From Bacteroidota bacterium (GTDB lineage: Bacteria; Bacteroidota; Bacteroidia; UBA8524): a DNA stretch of 64,000 nucleotides. The position numbers and the translations under genes were made by a program. This document shows, piece after piece, positions 19,501-30,200 of the stretch; within the stretch, counting starts at the first letter, position 1, and every line of letters starts with the position of its first letter. The stretch is taken from positions 1 through 64,000 of the forward strand of contig WBUH01000008.1 of the NCBI GenBank assembly GCA_008933805.1, read 5' to 3'. The notes under the pieces were generated by a model that saw only the letters and a program-made list of their open reading frames with translations, had not been told where the DNA came from and made no database searches.

Positions 19501-22500
19501 ATGCACACATCCCAACCTGTTTTAGTTTTAAAAACCTTTTTAACAGGGATTTGCGCAATTCTTCTATCACTAGTCAGTACCTCACTAATATCTCAGGTAA
19601 TTCAAAAAGAAGCCAGTATTTGGTACTTTGGACAAAAGGCGGGAATTCATTTTAATACCTTACCACCACAAGCACTTACCAACGGACAACTTACAACAAG
19701 CGAGGGATGTGCCACAATTTGCAATGCGCACGGAAATCTGCTTTTTTATACCGACGGTATCAGAATTTTTGATAAAACTCATAACCAAATGCCCAATGGT
19801 AACGGGCTTACGGGTAATCCGTCTTCCACCCAATCAGGCATCATAGTTCCAAACCCTGATAGTGCCCACATTTATTATGTATTCTCAACCTCAGGGGGAG
19901 GAATAGGTGCACAAACAGCTTACTCTATTGTAGACACTACCCTAAATAGCGGAAACGGCGATGTGAAAGTGAAAAACGTTGCACTGCTAAACCAAGGCGG
20001 CGAAAAGCTTACCGCAGTAAAACACAGCAACGGGAAAGACTATTGGGTAATAACCCACCAAAGCTTAACCGATTCTTTTCACGTGTACTTAGTTACAGGT
20101 GCAGGAGTAAACCCAACCCCTGTAATAAGCGAAGTAGGTTTCCATCAATCGTATCTGGCCATTGGGTATTTAAAAGCCTCGCCCAATGGGCAAAAATTAG
20201 TGGGTGTTGAATACCTTAGCAAGTTTGCTGAGATGTTTGATTTTAATCCCACTACAGGGATAATATCTAACGCCCAAATGTTAGATACAGGCAAAATGTT
20301 TTACGGGGCTGAATTTTCTCCATCCGGTGACTACTTGTATATAACCTCAACCACAACCGCACCCCAAGAATTAGTTCAATACAACCTAAGAGCCGGAAGC
20401 TACGCCAATATTCTGGCATCAAGAACTGTCATCAAAAACTTTACCGTACAAACACCAGGAGCTTTGCAGTTGGGACCCGACGGAAAAATATACATGTCAT
20501 TAATGCCTACTACTTTTTTGAGTGCTATTGAATTCCCTGAAAAAAGTGGAAGTAATTGCGGCTTTATAGATAGTGCAGTAAGCCTTAACGGACGTACATG
20601 CCATTATGGTTTGCCTACATTTATACAAAGCTTTTTTAAACGCTTAACTGTTGATATTGGGCACGAAGAGCCAATGTGCGGGAGCCTTTCAATAAATATG
20701 TGGAATACTGGTGATACGGCAAAGGTTTTAAACAGCTTTTGGGATTTTGGAGACGGAACTACTTTAAACAATGGTCTTTTTGTCAACAAAACCTATACTA
20801 AACACGGCACATACAGCATCAAAAACATCATTCATCTCGGTGGTGATTTTCCCAGAGTTGACACGGTAGTTAAGGTTATTAAAACCAAGCAAAATCCCAC
20901 AGCAGGTTACAATATCACTGCAACAACAGCTTGCTTAAAAAACAACTATTATCAGTTTACAGATACTTCAAAGTATTATCACGGAAGTAGTGTGAATGAA
21001 ACCGTGTGGACATACACCGATGCCGCCTCACTACCTAAGAAAAACCTATTAACAATATCAAGACGGCATACATCTACCGGACTAAAGGGTGTTAAGCTGA
21101 AAGTAACATCTAATGAAGGATGCGCAGATTCGGTTACTACCACATACACAATTGAACCTGATGCCGTTTCAGCTTTCACAATAGGAGGCGACCAATGTTT
21201 TAATACCAACCGTTTGCAACCCTACCCGCTAAGCACTATCGACACTCCTGCCTATATTAACGGCTTCGCTTGGGATTTTGGAGACGGAACTAAGGATACA
21301 GCAGCCAACCCTGTAAAGGTGTATGCTGACACGGGCGACTACAATATATCACTGATTACATTTGCTGATAATGGCTGCCACGATACTGCTTTCAATAGCT
21401 TTGCAGTAAATCCTTCGCCCAAAGCAACCATTATTGTAGCTAATGTTTGCCAGTACGATTCATTGATAATAAAGAATACTTCTACAATTAAAAAAGGGAC
21501 TCTTACCTATAAATGGTGGTATGGCGATGGGCACACCGACACTGTGTTTGTGAAAAACAGGTTGTATAAAGATACCGGAGTAAAATTATTAAAGCTGGTA
21601 GCTACATCTGAAATGCTTTGCAGCGACAGTATGATTGTGCCTGTAAAAGTAATGCCCAGTCCCAAAGCTGAATTCAGCATCGGCACTTTGTGCGACGATA
21701 TTAATACCCCCTTCACTGATAATACACAACGATTTGGGGACACCGTGCTTGAAAACAAATGGTATTTTGGTGATGGGGCACAACAACAAAACACAGGCAG
21801 TGCTACGCATATATACAACGATTCAGGTTGGAGGTACGTAAAACTATACACAAAAACTGTAAAAGGCTGCGACGATAGTATTGAAAAACGGGTGTACATA
21901 AGCCCCCGCCCTTATGTAAACTTTTACATTAACGACAGTTTGCAATGCCTAAGCAGCAACTACTTTACCTTTTCTGAATCGGTTGTGTTAAAAAACGGTT
22001 CGGTTTACTCGTTCCAATGGAAATTTAACGATACCTCAGCAGGTAGCGGCCCGTTTTGGGGCGGAGCTTTGCCCACTCACGGGAAATACGATGTAAAATT
22101 GATTGCCGTTACCGATAGTGGTTGTATTGACTCTACTGAAAAGCAAGTTGTGGTGTGGCCGCAAGCGTCTTTGGCTGTCGCGGTAAATGACACAAGCCAG
22201 TGCGTAGGCAGTAACTCGTTCATACTTACCAATAATTCTACAATCAGTCAGGGTACTTTGAGCTATGTTTGGAAGTTTTCTTCAGGGCAAACCTACACAT
22301 CAGCTAACCCACCCGCTATGAGCTTTGCAGTACCGGGTGTGTACCAAACATGGCTGGTAACAACTACCGACAATGGCTGCAAGGACTCAATGTTTAAAAA
22401 CCTCTATATCGAATACAATCCCCAAGCCGACTTTGTTACACAAACCATCTGCGAAAACGACTCAGCATACTTTGTAAACACCACAACCGGAGATGCATCG

Positions 22501-23181
22501 GGCTGGCTTTGGTATTTTGGAGACGGAGGGACATCAATAATTAAAGAGCCGATATACAGATATTCGGCAGCAGGTGTGTACAAAGTAACCTTAATAGGTC
22601 GTTCGGCCAATGGCTGCGGCGACACAATGGTTAAAGACAGTGGTGTGGTAGTGAGTCCGGCTCCTAAAGTGTATTTTACGGCTGAGATTGGCGATAACGT
22701 ATCAGGAAACACCAACGTAAACTTTATCAATAAAACCCTTTTCGGCGATAATTTTTCGTGGGCATTTGGCAATGGTGGATTCAGCAGGGCAAAAAACCCC
22801 TCTGAGTCTTATAAAGATACCGGATACTTTAAAGTAATCCTTTCGGCCATTAATAACTTCAACTGCTTTGATGAGTTTGATACGATACTGTATCTGGCAC
22901 CTGACTATAACATTGTTATACCCAATGCATTTACCCCAAACAAAGATCCGCTAAACCCAACCTTTAAGATAGAAGGCACATATTATTATAGTGAGTACGA
23001 AATGAGGATATTTGACCGTTGGGGTACGTTGATATTTTTATCAAACAATCCGGTTGAGGGCTGGAGCGGCGAATATGAAAGCACCCCTTTACCCGATGGC
23101 GTATATACTTACACAATAAGGTTGGTAGATTATTTGGGCAAGGTACGGGTACACAGAGGCACCCTGCACTTGTTGAGATAA
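19501..23181 (+). CDS. Giant secreted protein: beta-propeller-like head, PKD stalk, T9SS type-B tail
   Basis: 1226 aa. After a signal peptide (about 1-32) the head (about 38-385) is not IgGFc-like. It carries repeated blade-like segments (WYFGQKAGIHFNT, GNLLFYTDGIRIFD, YLKASPNGQKLVGVEY, GAEFSPSGDYLYITS, LQLGPDGKIYMSL) as in WD40/lactonase-type propellers. From about 391 follow nine or so PKD-like modules (WDFGDGT, WWYGDGHTD, WYFGDGA, WKFNDTSAG, WYFGDGGTS) and a CHU_C domain (IPNAFTPNKDPLNP, IFDRWGTLIF, GVYTYTI). The stalk and tail from residue 431 onwards align with the next protein without net gaps. Probable T9SS-exported surface protein. Confidence 0.85.
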   Translation: MHTSQPVLVLKTFLTGICAILLSLVSTSLISQVIQKEASIWYFGQKAGIHFNTLPPQALTNGQLTTSEGCATICNAHGNLLFYTDGIRIFDKTHNQMPNGNGLTGNPSSTQSGIIVPNPDSAHIYYVFSTSGGGIGAQTAYSIVDTTLNSGNGDVKVKNVALLNQGGEKLTAVKHSNGKDYWVITHQSLTDSFHVYLVTGAGVNPTPVISEVGFHQSYLAIGYLKASPNGQKLVGVEYLSKFAEMFDFNPTTGIISNAQMLDTGKMFYGAEFSPSGDYLYITSTTTAPQELVQYNLRAGSYANILASRTVIKNFTVQTPGALQLGPDGKIYMSLMPTTFLSAIEFPEKSGSNCGFIDSAVSLNGRTCHYGLPTFIQSFFKRLTVDIGHEEPMCGSLSINMWNTGDTAKVLNSFWDFGDGTTLNNGLFVNKTYTKHGTYSIKNIIHLGGDFPRVDTVVKVIKTKQNPTAGYNITATTACLKNNYYQFTDTSKYYHGSSVNETVWTYTDAASLPKKNLLTISRRHTSTGLKGVKLKVTSNEGCADSVTTTYTIEPDAVSAFTIGGDQCFNTNRLQPYPLSTIDTPAYINGFAWDFGDGTKDTAANPVKVYADTGDYNISLITFADNGCHDTAFNSFAVNPSPKATIIVANVCQYDSLIIKNTSTIKKGTLTYKWWYGDGHTDTVFVKNRLYKDTGVKLLKLVATSEMLCSDSMIVPVKVMPSPKAEFSIGTLCDDINTPFTDNTQRFGDTVLENKWYFGDGAQQQNTGSATHIYNDSGWRYVKLYTKTVKGCDDSIEKRVYISPRPYVNFYINDSLQCLSSNYFTFSESVVLKNGSVYSFQWKFNDTSAGSGPFWGGALPTHGKYDVKLIAVTDSGCIDSTEKQVVVWPQASLAVAVNDTSQCVGSNSFILTNNSTISQGTLSYVWKFSSGQTYTSANPPAMSFAVPGVYQTWLVTTTDNGCKDSMFKNLYIEYNPQADFVTQTICENDSAYFVNTTTGDASGWLWYFGDGGTSIIKEPIYRYSAAGVYKVTLIGRSANGCGDTMVKDSGVVVSPAPKVYFTAEIGDNVSGNTNVNFINKTLFGDNFSWAFGNGGFSRAKNPSESYKDTGYFKVILSAINNFNCFDEFDTILYLAPDYNIVIPNAFTPNKDPLNPTFKIEGTYYYSEYEMRIFDRWGTLIFLSNNPVEGWSGEYESTPLPDGVYTYTIRLVDYLGKVRVHRGTLHLLR

Positions 23182-23206
23182 ATTACTGATTTAATGAAAT
23201 TAAACG

Positions 23207-23234
23207 TTTGCGCAGGCAACAATTTTTATATTTG
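23207..23234 (+). promoter_or_regulatory. Putative promoter (TTTG - 16 bp - TATATTTG)
   Basis: A -33 TTTG at 23207-23210 and a -7 TATATTTG at 23227-23234, 42 bases before the ATG of the third giant gene. This is one of the best two-part matches to the Bacteroidota consensus in the window. Confidence 0.55.
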
Positions 23235-23276
23235 AGGGCACTTAGTATTAATCAATCTCCGTTAGCTATAGAATAA

Positions 23277-26200
23277 ATGTTTACCAAAGGCAGGATACTG
23301 CTATTAATTTTCTGTATTCTTCTCACCGCTAGTCGTATTGGCGCACAATACAATTCATCGGAGGGTAAGAGTTTCTTTGTCACGTTTGTACCTAGTTTAA
23401 TAACTCCCACGTGCGATGTAACTCTTTCATCACGCACAGGCGCAACAGTTACTATCGAAAACTCAGTTAAGGGATATTCTTCCACCCACAACTTAACGGC
23501 CAATACACCCGTAACTGTAACAATTCCTACATCTGCTTGCCTACCTTCAACCGGGGCTTCGGTAGATAATTATGCAGTACATATCACATCTTCTCATAAC
23601 ATATCGGTATACGCTATGAATTACGGATCAGCCGTTGCCGATGGCGCGCTGATATACCCCGAAGTTGTTTGCGGAAACAGGTATTACACCTCTGCTTATG
23701 AAGGGTTAAATAATAATGCCCCCTCAAATTTTTTAATAGTTGGCCTATATAACAGCCAGCAAATAAGAATCACCCCGAAAGTTGATTTAGCATCGGGGAA
23801 ACCCGCCGGTGTGCCTTTCACAGTTACATTAAACCGCGGCCAAACCTACTTGGAGTACGGAAAAAATACGCTGGATATTACAGGCTCTTTAATTGAAGAT
23901 TTAAGCGGCAAACCCTTTGTATTATATAGCGGCACCAAATGTGTAAATATTCCTACCACAGCTTGCCCCGCGTGTGATGTGTTAATGGAGCAAATGATAC
24001 CTCTAACAGCATTAGGAAAGAAATACCTTTTGGCTCCTTTATCCACTCCCACCATAACCCCGGCATATACTTACCGTATTATTGGAACCAAAGACAATAC
24101 TTACATCAATATTAATGGCACTCGTGTAGATACTTTAAACAAGGGCGAGGTAATGCATAAAACAAATGAAGGTAATGCTATTTGTGTAGATGCCACTGAA
24201 CCCATAATGGTAACACAATACACTCAGGGCATTATATGTGTGCAAGTTGGCGACCCTGCTATGGTGGTTATCCCACCGGTGGAACAAATTATTGATAGGG
24301 TAAACTACGCCACCCCGGGATATACAGGCTTCACAAAGCACTATGTGTATGTATTGCTAAAAACAGCTGCAAAAAACAACTTGATGATTAACGGTAATTC
24401 TGTGCCTACAAACAAATTTACCGCGTTTCCATCGTGTAACTTATACAGTTATGCAAACCTTGAATTGTCAGGCGGAAACTACCTTGTTGAGTGTGACAGC
24501 GGTTTCACAATGATTGCCTATGGATACGGGCAGGCAATCAGTTATGCCTACATTGGCGGGACAAATTTTGCCAACCTTAGTTTTGATGCAAAAATTAACA
24601 ACCATACCTGTGATAATTTGGCGTTTACAATGCAAAACACAGGCGATACTGCCGAGATTTTAAAAAGCTACTGGGATTTTGGCGACGGCACTAAGGATAG
24701 CGGCAAATTTGTAACCAAAACCTACAATGCACACGGCTCCTATACCATTAAAAACACGCTGCACATAGGCGGAATTTTCCCAAGGGTTGATACACTTTCC
24801 AAAACATTTAAAACTAAGCAATCGCCTAAAGCAGGTTTCAGTATCAACACAACCACTGAGTGTTTAAAAAACAACCTGTACCAGTTTACAGATACCTCAA
24901 AATATTTAGGAGGCAGCAGTGTGGATGAAAGTGTATGGACTTACACTGATATGGCATCATTGCCCAAGAAGAACTTATTATACATTTATAGGCGGCATAC
25001 AAGTTCAGGTCTTAAAGGAGTGATGCTGAAAATAACCTCTGACCAAGGATGCTCGGACTCAGTTATTTCAACGTACACCATTAAACCCGATGCTAAATCG
25101 GCTTTTACACTTGGCGGCGACCAATGCTTTAAAACCAACCGTTTGCAACCATTTCCGCAAAGCACTATTGACACGCCGGCCAGTATCAGCGGATATTCAT
25201 GGACGTTTGGTGACGGCACCTCTGACACCGCTACAAACCCATACAAAGTGTATGCAGATACCGGAACATATACTGTATCTTTAGTTACTGTTGCCAATAA
25301 CGGCTGCCACGATACGGCAACTAACAGCTTTACCGTTAACCCTTCGCCAAACGTGGGAATAGTTACGGCCAGTGTTTGCGAAGGCGATACTGTGAAAATA
25401 AAAAACATTACTACCATTGCCAAAGGCACACTGGCATACGAATGGTGGTATGGCGACGGCCACACGGATACCTTGTTTGAAAAGAACCGTCTTTATGCCG
25501 ATACAGGCGTGAAGGTTTTGAAACTTGTAGCCACCTCTGAAATGTTTTGTAAAGACAGCGTTGTGCAGCCAATAAGAGTTATTCCTGTCCCTATCGCTGA
25601 TTTTACGGTAAATACTTCTTGTGAAGACAGAGCGGTAGCATTTACAGATACAACAAATAGATACGGAGAGCCAGCTCAAATAAACAGATGGTATTTTGGG
25701 GATGGCGTGGAGCAACAAAATGCAGGCAATACCCAACATTTATATACCGATACAGGCTGGTACAAAGTAAAGCTGTACACAAAATCAGCAAACGGATGCT
25801 ACGATACCGTTGAAAAAAGGCTCTACGTCAACGCACATCCATTGGTTAGCTTTTACAGTAATGACACTGTACAATGCCTTAGCCAAAACTATTATACTTT
25901 TTCAGAGTCAGTGGTAATGAAACGCGGCTCAGTAGCTTCTTTCCAATGGAAGTTCAACGACACTTTTGCAGGCACAGGGTCGTTTTGGGGTGGCAACCTC
26001 ACATCACAAGGCACGTACAATGTAAAAATGATTGCGGTTACCGACAGCGGTTGTGTTGACTCGTTTTCAAAACAAGTTATCATTTGGCCGCAAGCAACCT
26101 TAGCAACCACAACTAACGACTCAAGCCAGTGTTTGGGCGGTAATGTATTTACCCTTACCAATAACTCAAGCATTTCGCAGGGAACACTTAGCTATATGTG

Positions 26201-27110
26201 GAAGTTCAGCTCAGGCCAAACATTCGCCACAACCAACCCGCCCCCGATGAGTTTTGCGGTCCCCGGTACGTATCTGGCTTGGCTGGTTTCAACATCCGAT
26301 AAAGGCTGTAAAGACTCCATTCTTACCAAACTATATGTTGAGTTTAACCCCAAAGTTGATTTTGCTACCCAATCTATTTGCGAAAACGACTCAGCATACT
26401 TTGTAAACACCACTACCGGAGATGCATCGGGCTGGCTATGGAACTTTGGTGACGGAGGAACTTCAACCCAAAAAGAACCTATACACAACTACAGCGGCCC
26501 GGGCATATACAAAGTATCCCTTATGGGGCGTTCGGCCAACGGCTGTAGCGATACAATCAGTAAAGATTCAGGTGTGATTGTAAACCCCGCTCCCAAAGTT
26601 TACTTCACTACCGAAATTGGCGACAATGTAGCAGGAAGTACTTCTGTAAACTTTATAAACAAAACCCTGTTTGGCGATAATTTTTCGTGGGCGTTTAGCA
26701 ACGGTGGTTTCAGCCGCGCAAAAAACCCCACTGAGTCATTCAAAGACACAGGATATATCAGGGTTATACTTTCAGCAATCAACAACTTCAACTGTTTTGA
26801 TGAATTTGACACGGTGATATATATATCACCCGATTTTAATATTGATATTCCCAATGCCTTTACACCGAATAAAGACCCTATGAATCCGGTGTTTAAAGTT
26901 GAGGGTACTTACTACTGCAAAGAATTTGAATTTTGGATATTTGACCGCTGGGGTAAACTGTTGTTTTATACGATGAATCCTTACCAAGGATGGAACGGAG
27001 AGTATGAAGAAACACCTTTACCCACCGGGGTTTATGTATATAGAATAAGAATGATTGACTATAAGGGAAAAATAAGAGCGTATAGTGGAAATGTTCACCT
27101 GTTAAGGTAA
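23277..27110 (+). CDS. Giant secreted protein: IgGFc-binding-like head, long PKD stalk, T9SS type-B tail
   Basis: 1277 aa. Signal peptide (about 1-23). The head (about 24-435) is collinear with that of the 16532 gene: CPAC falls at the same residues 230-233, followed by CDVLMEQMIP and ALGKKYLLAPL. The stalk (about 442 onward, nine or so PKD-like modules) and CHU_C tail instead match the 19501 gene: residues 482-1277 align with its residues 431-1226 with equal length. The gene is therefore a mosaic of one neighbour's head and the other's stalk. Tail features: IPNAFTPNKDPMNP, IFDRWGKLLF, GVYVYRI. Probable T9SS-exported surface protein. Confidence 0.87.
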   Translation: MFTKGRILLLIFCILLTASRIGAQYNSSEGKSFFVTFVPSLITPTCDVTLSSRTGATVTIENSVKGYSSTHNLTANTPVTVTIPTSACLPSTGASVDNYAVHITSSHNISVYAMNYGSAVADGALIYPEVVCGNRYYTSAYEGLNNNAPSNFLIVGLYNSQQIRITPKVDLASGKPAGVPFTVTLNRGQTYLEYGKNTLDITGSLIEDLSGKPFVLYSGTKCVNIPTTACPACDVLMEQMIPLTALGKKYLLAPLSTPTITPAYTYRIIGTKDNTYININGTRVDTLNKGEVMHKTNEGNAICVDATEPIMVTQYTQGIICVQVGDPAMVVIPPVEQIIDRVNYATPGYTGFTKHYVYVLLKTAAKNNLMINGNSVPTNKFTAFPSCNLYSYANLELSGGNYLVECDSGFTMIAYGYGQAISYAYIGGTNFANLSFDAKINNHTCDNLAFTMQNTGDTAEILKSYWDFGDGTKDSGKFVTKTYNAHGSYTIKNTLHIGGIFPRVDTLSKTFKTKQSPKAGFSINTTTECLKNNLYQFTDTSKYLGGSSVDESVWTYTDMASLPKKNLLYIYRRHTSSGLKGVMLKITSDQGCSDSVISTYTIKPDAKSAFTLGGDQCFKTNRLQPFPQSTIDTPASISGYSWTFGDGTSDTATNPYKVYADTGTYTVSLVTVANNGCHDTATNSFTVNPSPNVGIVTASVCEGDTVKIKNITTIAKGTLAYEWWYGDGHTDTLFEKNRLYADTGVKVLKLVATSEMFCKDSVVQPIRVIPVPIADFTVNTSCEDRAVAFTDTTNRYGEPAQINRWYFGDGVEQQNAGNTQHLYTDTGWYKVKLYTKSANGCYDTVEKRLYVNAHPLVSFYSNDTVQCLSQNYYTFSESVVMKRGSVASFQWKFNDTFAGTGSFWGGNLTSQGTYNVKMIAVTDSGCVDSFSKQVIIWPQATLATTTNDSSQCLGGNVFTLTNNSSISQGTLSYMWKFSSGQTFATTNPPPMSFAVPGTYLAWLVSTSDKGCKDSILTKLYVEFNPKVDFATQSICENDSAYFVNTTTGDASGWLWNFGDGGTSTQKEPIHNYSGPGIYKVSLMGRSANGCSDTISKDSGVIVNPAPKVYFTTEIGDNVAGSTSVNFINKTLFGDNFSWAFSNGGFSRAKNPTESFKDTGYIRVILSAINNFNCFDEFDTVIYISPDFNIDIPNAFTPNKDPMNPVFKVEGTYYCKEFEFWIFDRWGKLLFYTMNPYQGWNGEYEETPLPTGVYVYRIRMIDYKGKIRAYSGNVHLLR
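24720..27110 (+). repeat. 2.4-kb diverged direct repeat of 20791-23181
   Basis: The 3' parts of the second and third giant genes are 2391 bases each with no net length difference. At the protein level they match module by module. At the DNA level similarity is uneven: about 65 bases around 26377-26440 match 22449-22512 almost exactly (CGAAAACGACTCAGCATACT and onward), while flanking modules differ at many positions, as expected for patchy gene conversion. Confidence 0.8.
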
Positions 27111-27207
27111 ACCCAAAAGCCTCCTAAACGTCTTATTTTTAAACCTTTTAAAGATTATTTGAGTGGATTTTTGTAAAATTGTATTAAGGCTAAAACCAAA
27201 GAACCGA

Positions 27208-30200
27208 ATGAACCTTATAAAACGTTACCTACTGTTGCTTGTATTGTTTGCTACTGCATTGGTGGCGCAAACAAACTACGCAAGTGCGCAGGTAAACGCT
27301 TTTGAAGGTCAGCACTTTTGGCTCACCTTTACCAAGGGAAGCTTCTCCTTCGGTCCCACCAATACAATCACCATTTGGTCTAGAACCAACACTACTGTAA
27401 CCATACAAAACACTGTTAAAGGTTTTACTACCACTGTTTCATTGGTTGCCAATGTACCGCAGGACGTTAATATTCCCATTTTAGCAAGTAATAGCGATAC
27501 AGGCGAATTAGTAGGGTATTACGGTGTGGAAGTAATTGCAACTGCCAAAATACAAGTGCAATTATTGGCCGGCACCTCAGGCGACGGTACGATGGTATAC
27601 CCCATTGAGCATCTTGGGACAGAGTACTATGCGATGAGTTTTGAGGCAAACGGCACCGGTCGCTCCATTCTTATTGTGGTTGCTACACAAGACAACACCT
27701 TGATTGAAATCACCCCCTCGCAACAAACCGGAGGCGGAAAACAAGCCGGACAAACGTATCAAAAAACACTGAACAAGGGACAAACCTACCGTGTAGAAGG
27801 CTTTAACGTAAACGATTTAACGGGCACGTATGTGCGCGTAGTTAACGGTTGCAAACCTATTGCAGTATATTCAGGGTCAACTTGTTCCCAAGTTCCTTCA
27901 AGTTGTACAAACTGCGGTGAATTATATGAAATAATGCCTCACGTAGATACTTGGGGAAAACGTTTTGCCATTGCTCCTATTGTATCGGGTGGCTTTCAGG
28001 CACCACAACACACCTATCGTATATTATCTATCACCAACGGAACTATAGTTACGGTAAACGGCAGTAACACCACCCTTAACCAAGGGCAGATGATTACTGT
28101 AAGCGGGAATAAAAACAATGAGTCATTTTGTGTTGAAGCATCAAGCCGTGTTTTAGTAGGCCAATATACCGAAGGGTTTGGCTGCCAAGGCGGCTCAACT
28201 CCGCGATTGATGATTATATCTCCTGCCGAGCAAATGGTGAAGAGTGGTTTGATAGTAGGTAACTCAAACGTAAGTTTTGGTAACCCTAATGATTTGCTGC
28301 TTGTAATCCGTACTTCAGCGCGCACAAGATTAAGAGTAAACAATTCATCGGTACCTATCAGCAACTTCTCTTCGTTTGGAAGCTGCCAAGAGTGGAGCTA
28401 TGTATCTATTAACGGCAGCAGAGGGCCTCACAACGTTGTTTGCGACAGCGGTTTTCTTGCATATACATACAATGCTGATTTTAATACTGCGTATTTAGTT
28501 ACAGCGGCCGCTAATTCAAGGATTACATCGTACGATATAGGCACCTTGCCGCTCACTTGCGGTTCAACAAATGTTACCCTTCTAAACACTGGTAACCAAA
28601 ACCGTATATCGCTTAGCCAGTGGTTTTTTGATGACAATACAACAATTACAGGCAAGCAGGTAAATAAAACATTTGCGGCACAAGGTATTTACAATGTACG
28701 TAACATTGTTACCTACCAAGATGCCTGCCCGTATATAGACACACTCACCACAACCGTCCGTACACTTCCTAAGCCCGTGGTAGGTTTCACTGTAAATAAC
28801 CAAACACAGTGTTTTATAGGCAATAGTTTCTTTTTTAGTGATACCACCCGATTTATAAACAACAGTAAGCGAAAAACAAGTTTTTGGGAGTTTAGCGATA
28901 CCCTGCCAAAATTTGGCAACTTCTTATCGTTTACACGAGAGTTTAGTAAGCCCGGTCAAGTTAAAGTAAAGCTGTTTGTTGAAACCGCTGATTTGTGCGT
29001 TGACTCTAATGAAATGACGGTAATGGTGAATGCAAATGCCAAACCCGATTACCAAATTACAAACCCGCAGTGTTTTAACAGTCATTCATTTAGCCCTGTA
29101 CAAAAAAGCACAGTAATAGGCAGTACAATTGTTGGCTATGAATGGGATTTTGGCGATGGCTCATTAAGTACACAGGCTTCGCCAACAAAAACTTACACCA
29201 AAGACTCAACCTATAACATTTCATTAATTGCCAAAGCCGCAACCGGCTGTAACGATACTATACGCCGAACGTTTACTATTTTCCCCTCACCAAAAGCCAA
29301 CTTCAGCACGGCTGATGTGTGCGTAAACGACACTTTAAAAACCTTAAACAGTTCAATATTTGCACAAGGCTCACTTACCTATTTGTGGAAAATGGGCGAC
29401 GGATTTAATGATACATCTACCAACATTGTAAAAGCCTATGGTGACACTGGCACTTACAATATTGTATTAACCGCCACCACTGCTGACGGTTGTCCCGATA
29501 GTGTTATTAAACGTGCTACAATTAAACCGGCTCCAAAGCCTGCGTTTACGTACGATAAAAAATGTACTAAAAACCCATCGGCCTTTACCAACCAAAGCTT
29601 TGTTTACGGCCAACCAGGTGCCCAATACAATTGGGATATGGGCGACCTTAAAACGTTTAATACTTATAACGCCACCTACAGCTACCCAACCGAAGGGGCT
29701 TATACTGTACGTTTATATGCGCAATTGCCCAACGGTTGTAAAGACAGCACCAAACGCAACATCTACATCAACCCGATACCCAATGTAAACTTTACTATTA
29801 ATGATAGTTTGCAGTGTTTGCGGGGCAATAATTTTAACTTCTTTAACAGCACAGTGCTGACTGAGGGTAAGATAAAAGAGTTTGTTTGGAAGCTGAACGA
29901 CACCTTCTTATCCAACAGTACATCAGTAAACAGGGTTTTTACCACCCACGCGGTGAATACTATGAAACTGGTGGCCTCTACCGATAGTCTTTGTGCCGAC
30001 TCGATAGTGAAACCGTTTGAGATAGCACCGCAAACTACGTTGCTCATTACCACAGGGCCTGATACGCTATGTTTTAATCATCACAGTTTCCCAATTATCA
30101 ATGGTTCATCCGTTCCTACAGGAACCGTTAAATACCGCTGGACTTATTCAAACGGTGATATGGACACTGTTGACCATCCCGCTCCCAAAACCTTCGGAGC

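Noticed and set aside
25281-25739. 152-aa antisense open frame within the third giant gene
   Set aside because: Antisense shadow in repetitive PKD-coding DNA; similar shadows occur at matching places in the sister gene.
27163-27207. GTG start of the fourth giant gene
   Set aside because: The 15 added residues precede, and would spoil, a clean signal peptide beginning at ATG 27208.
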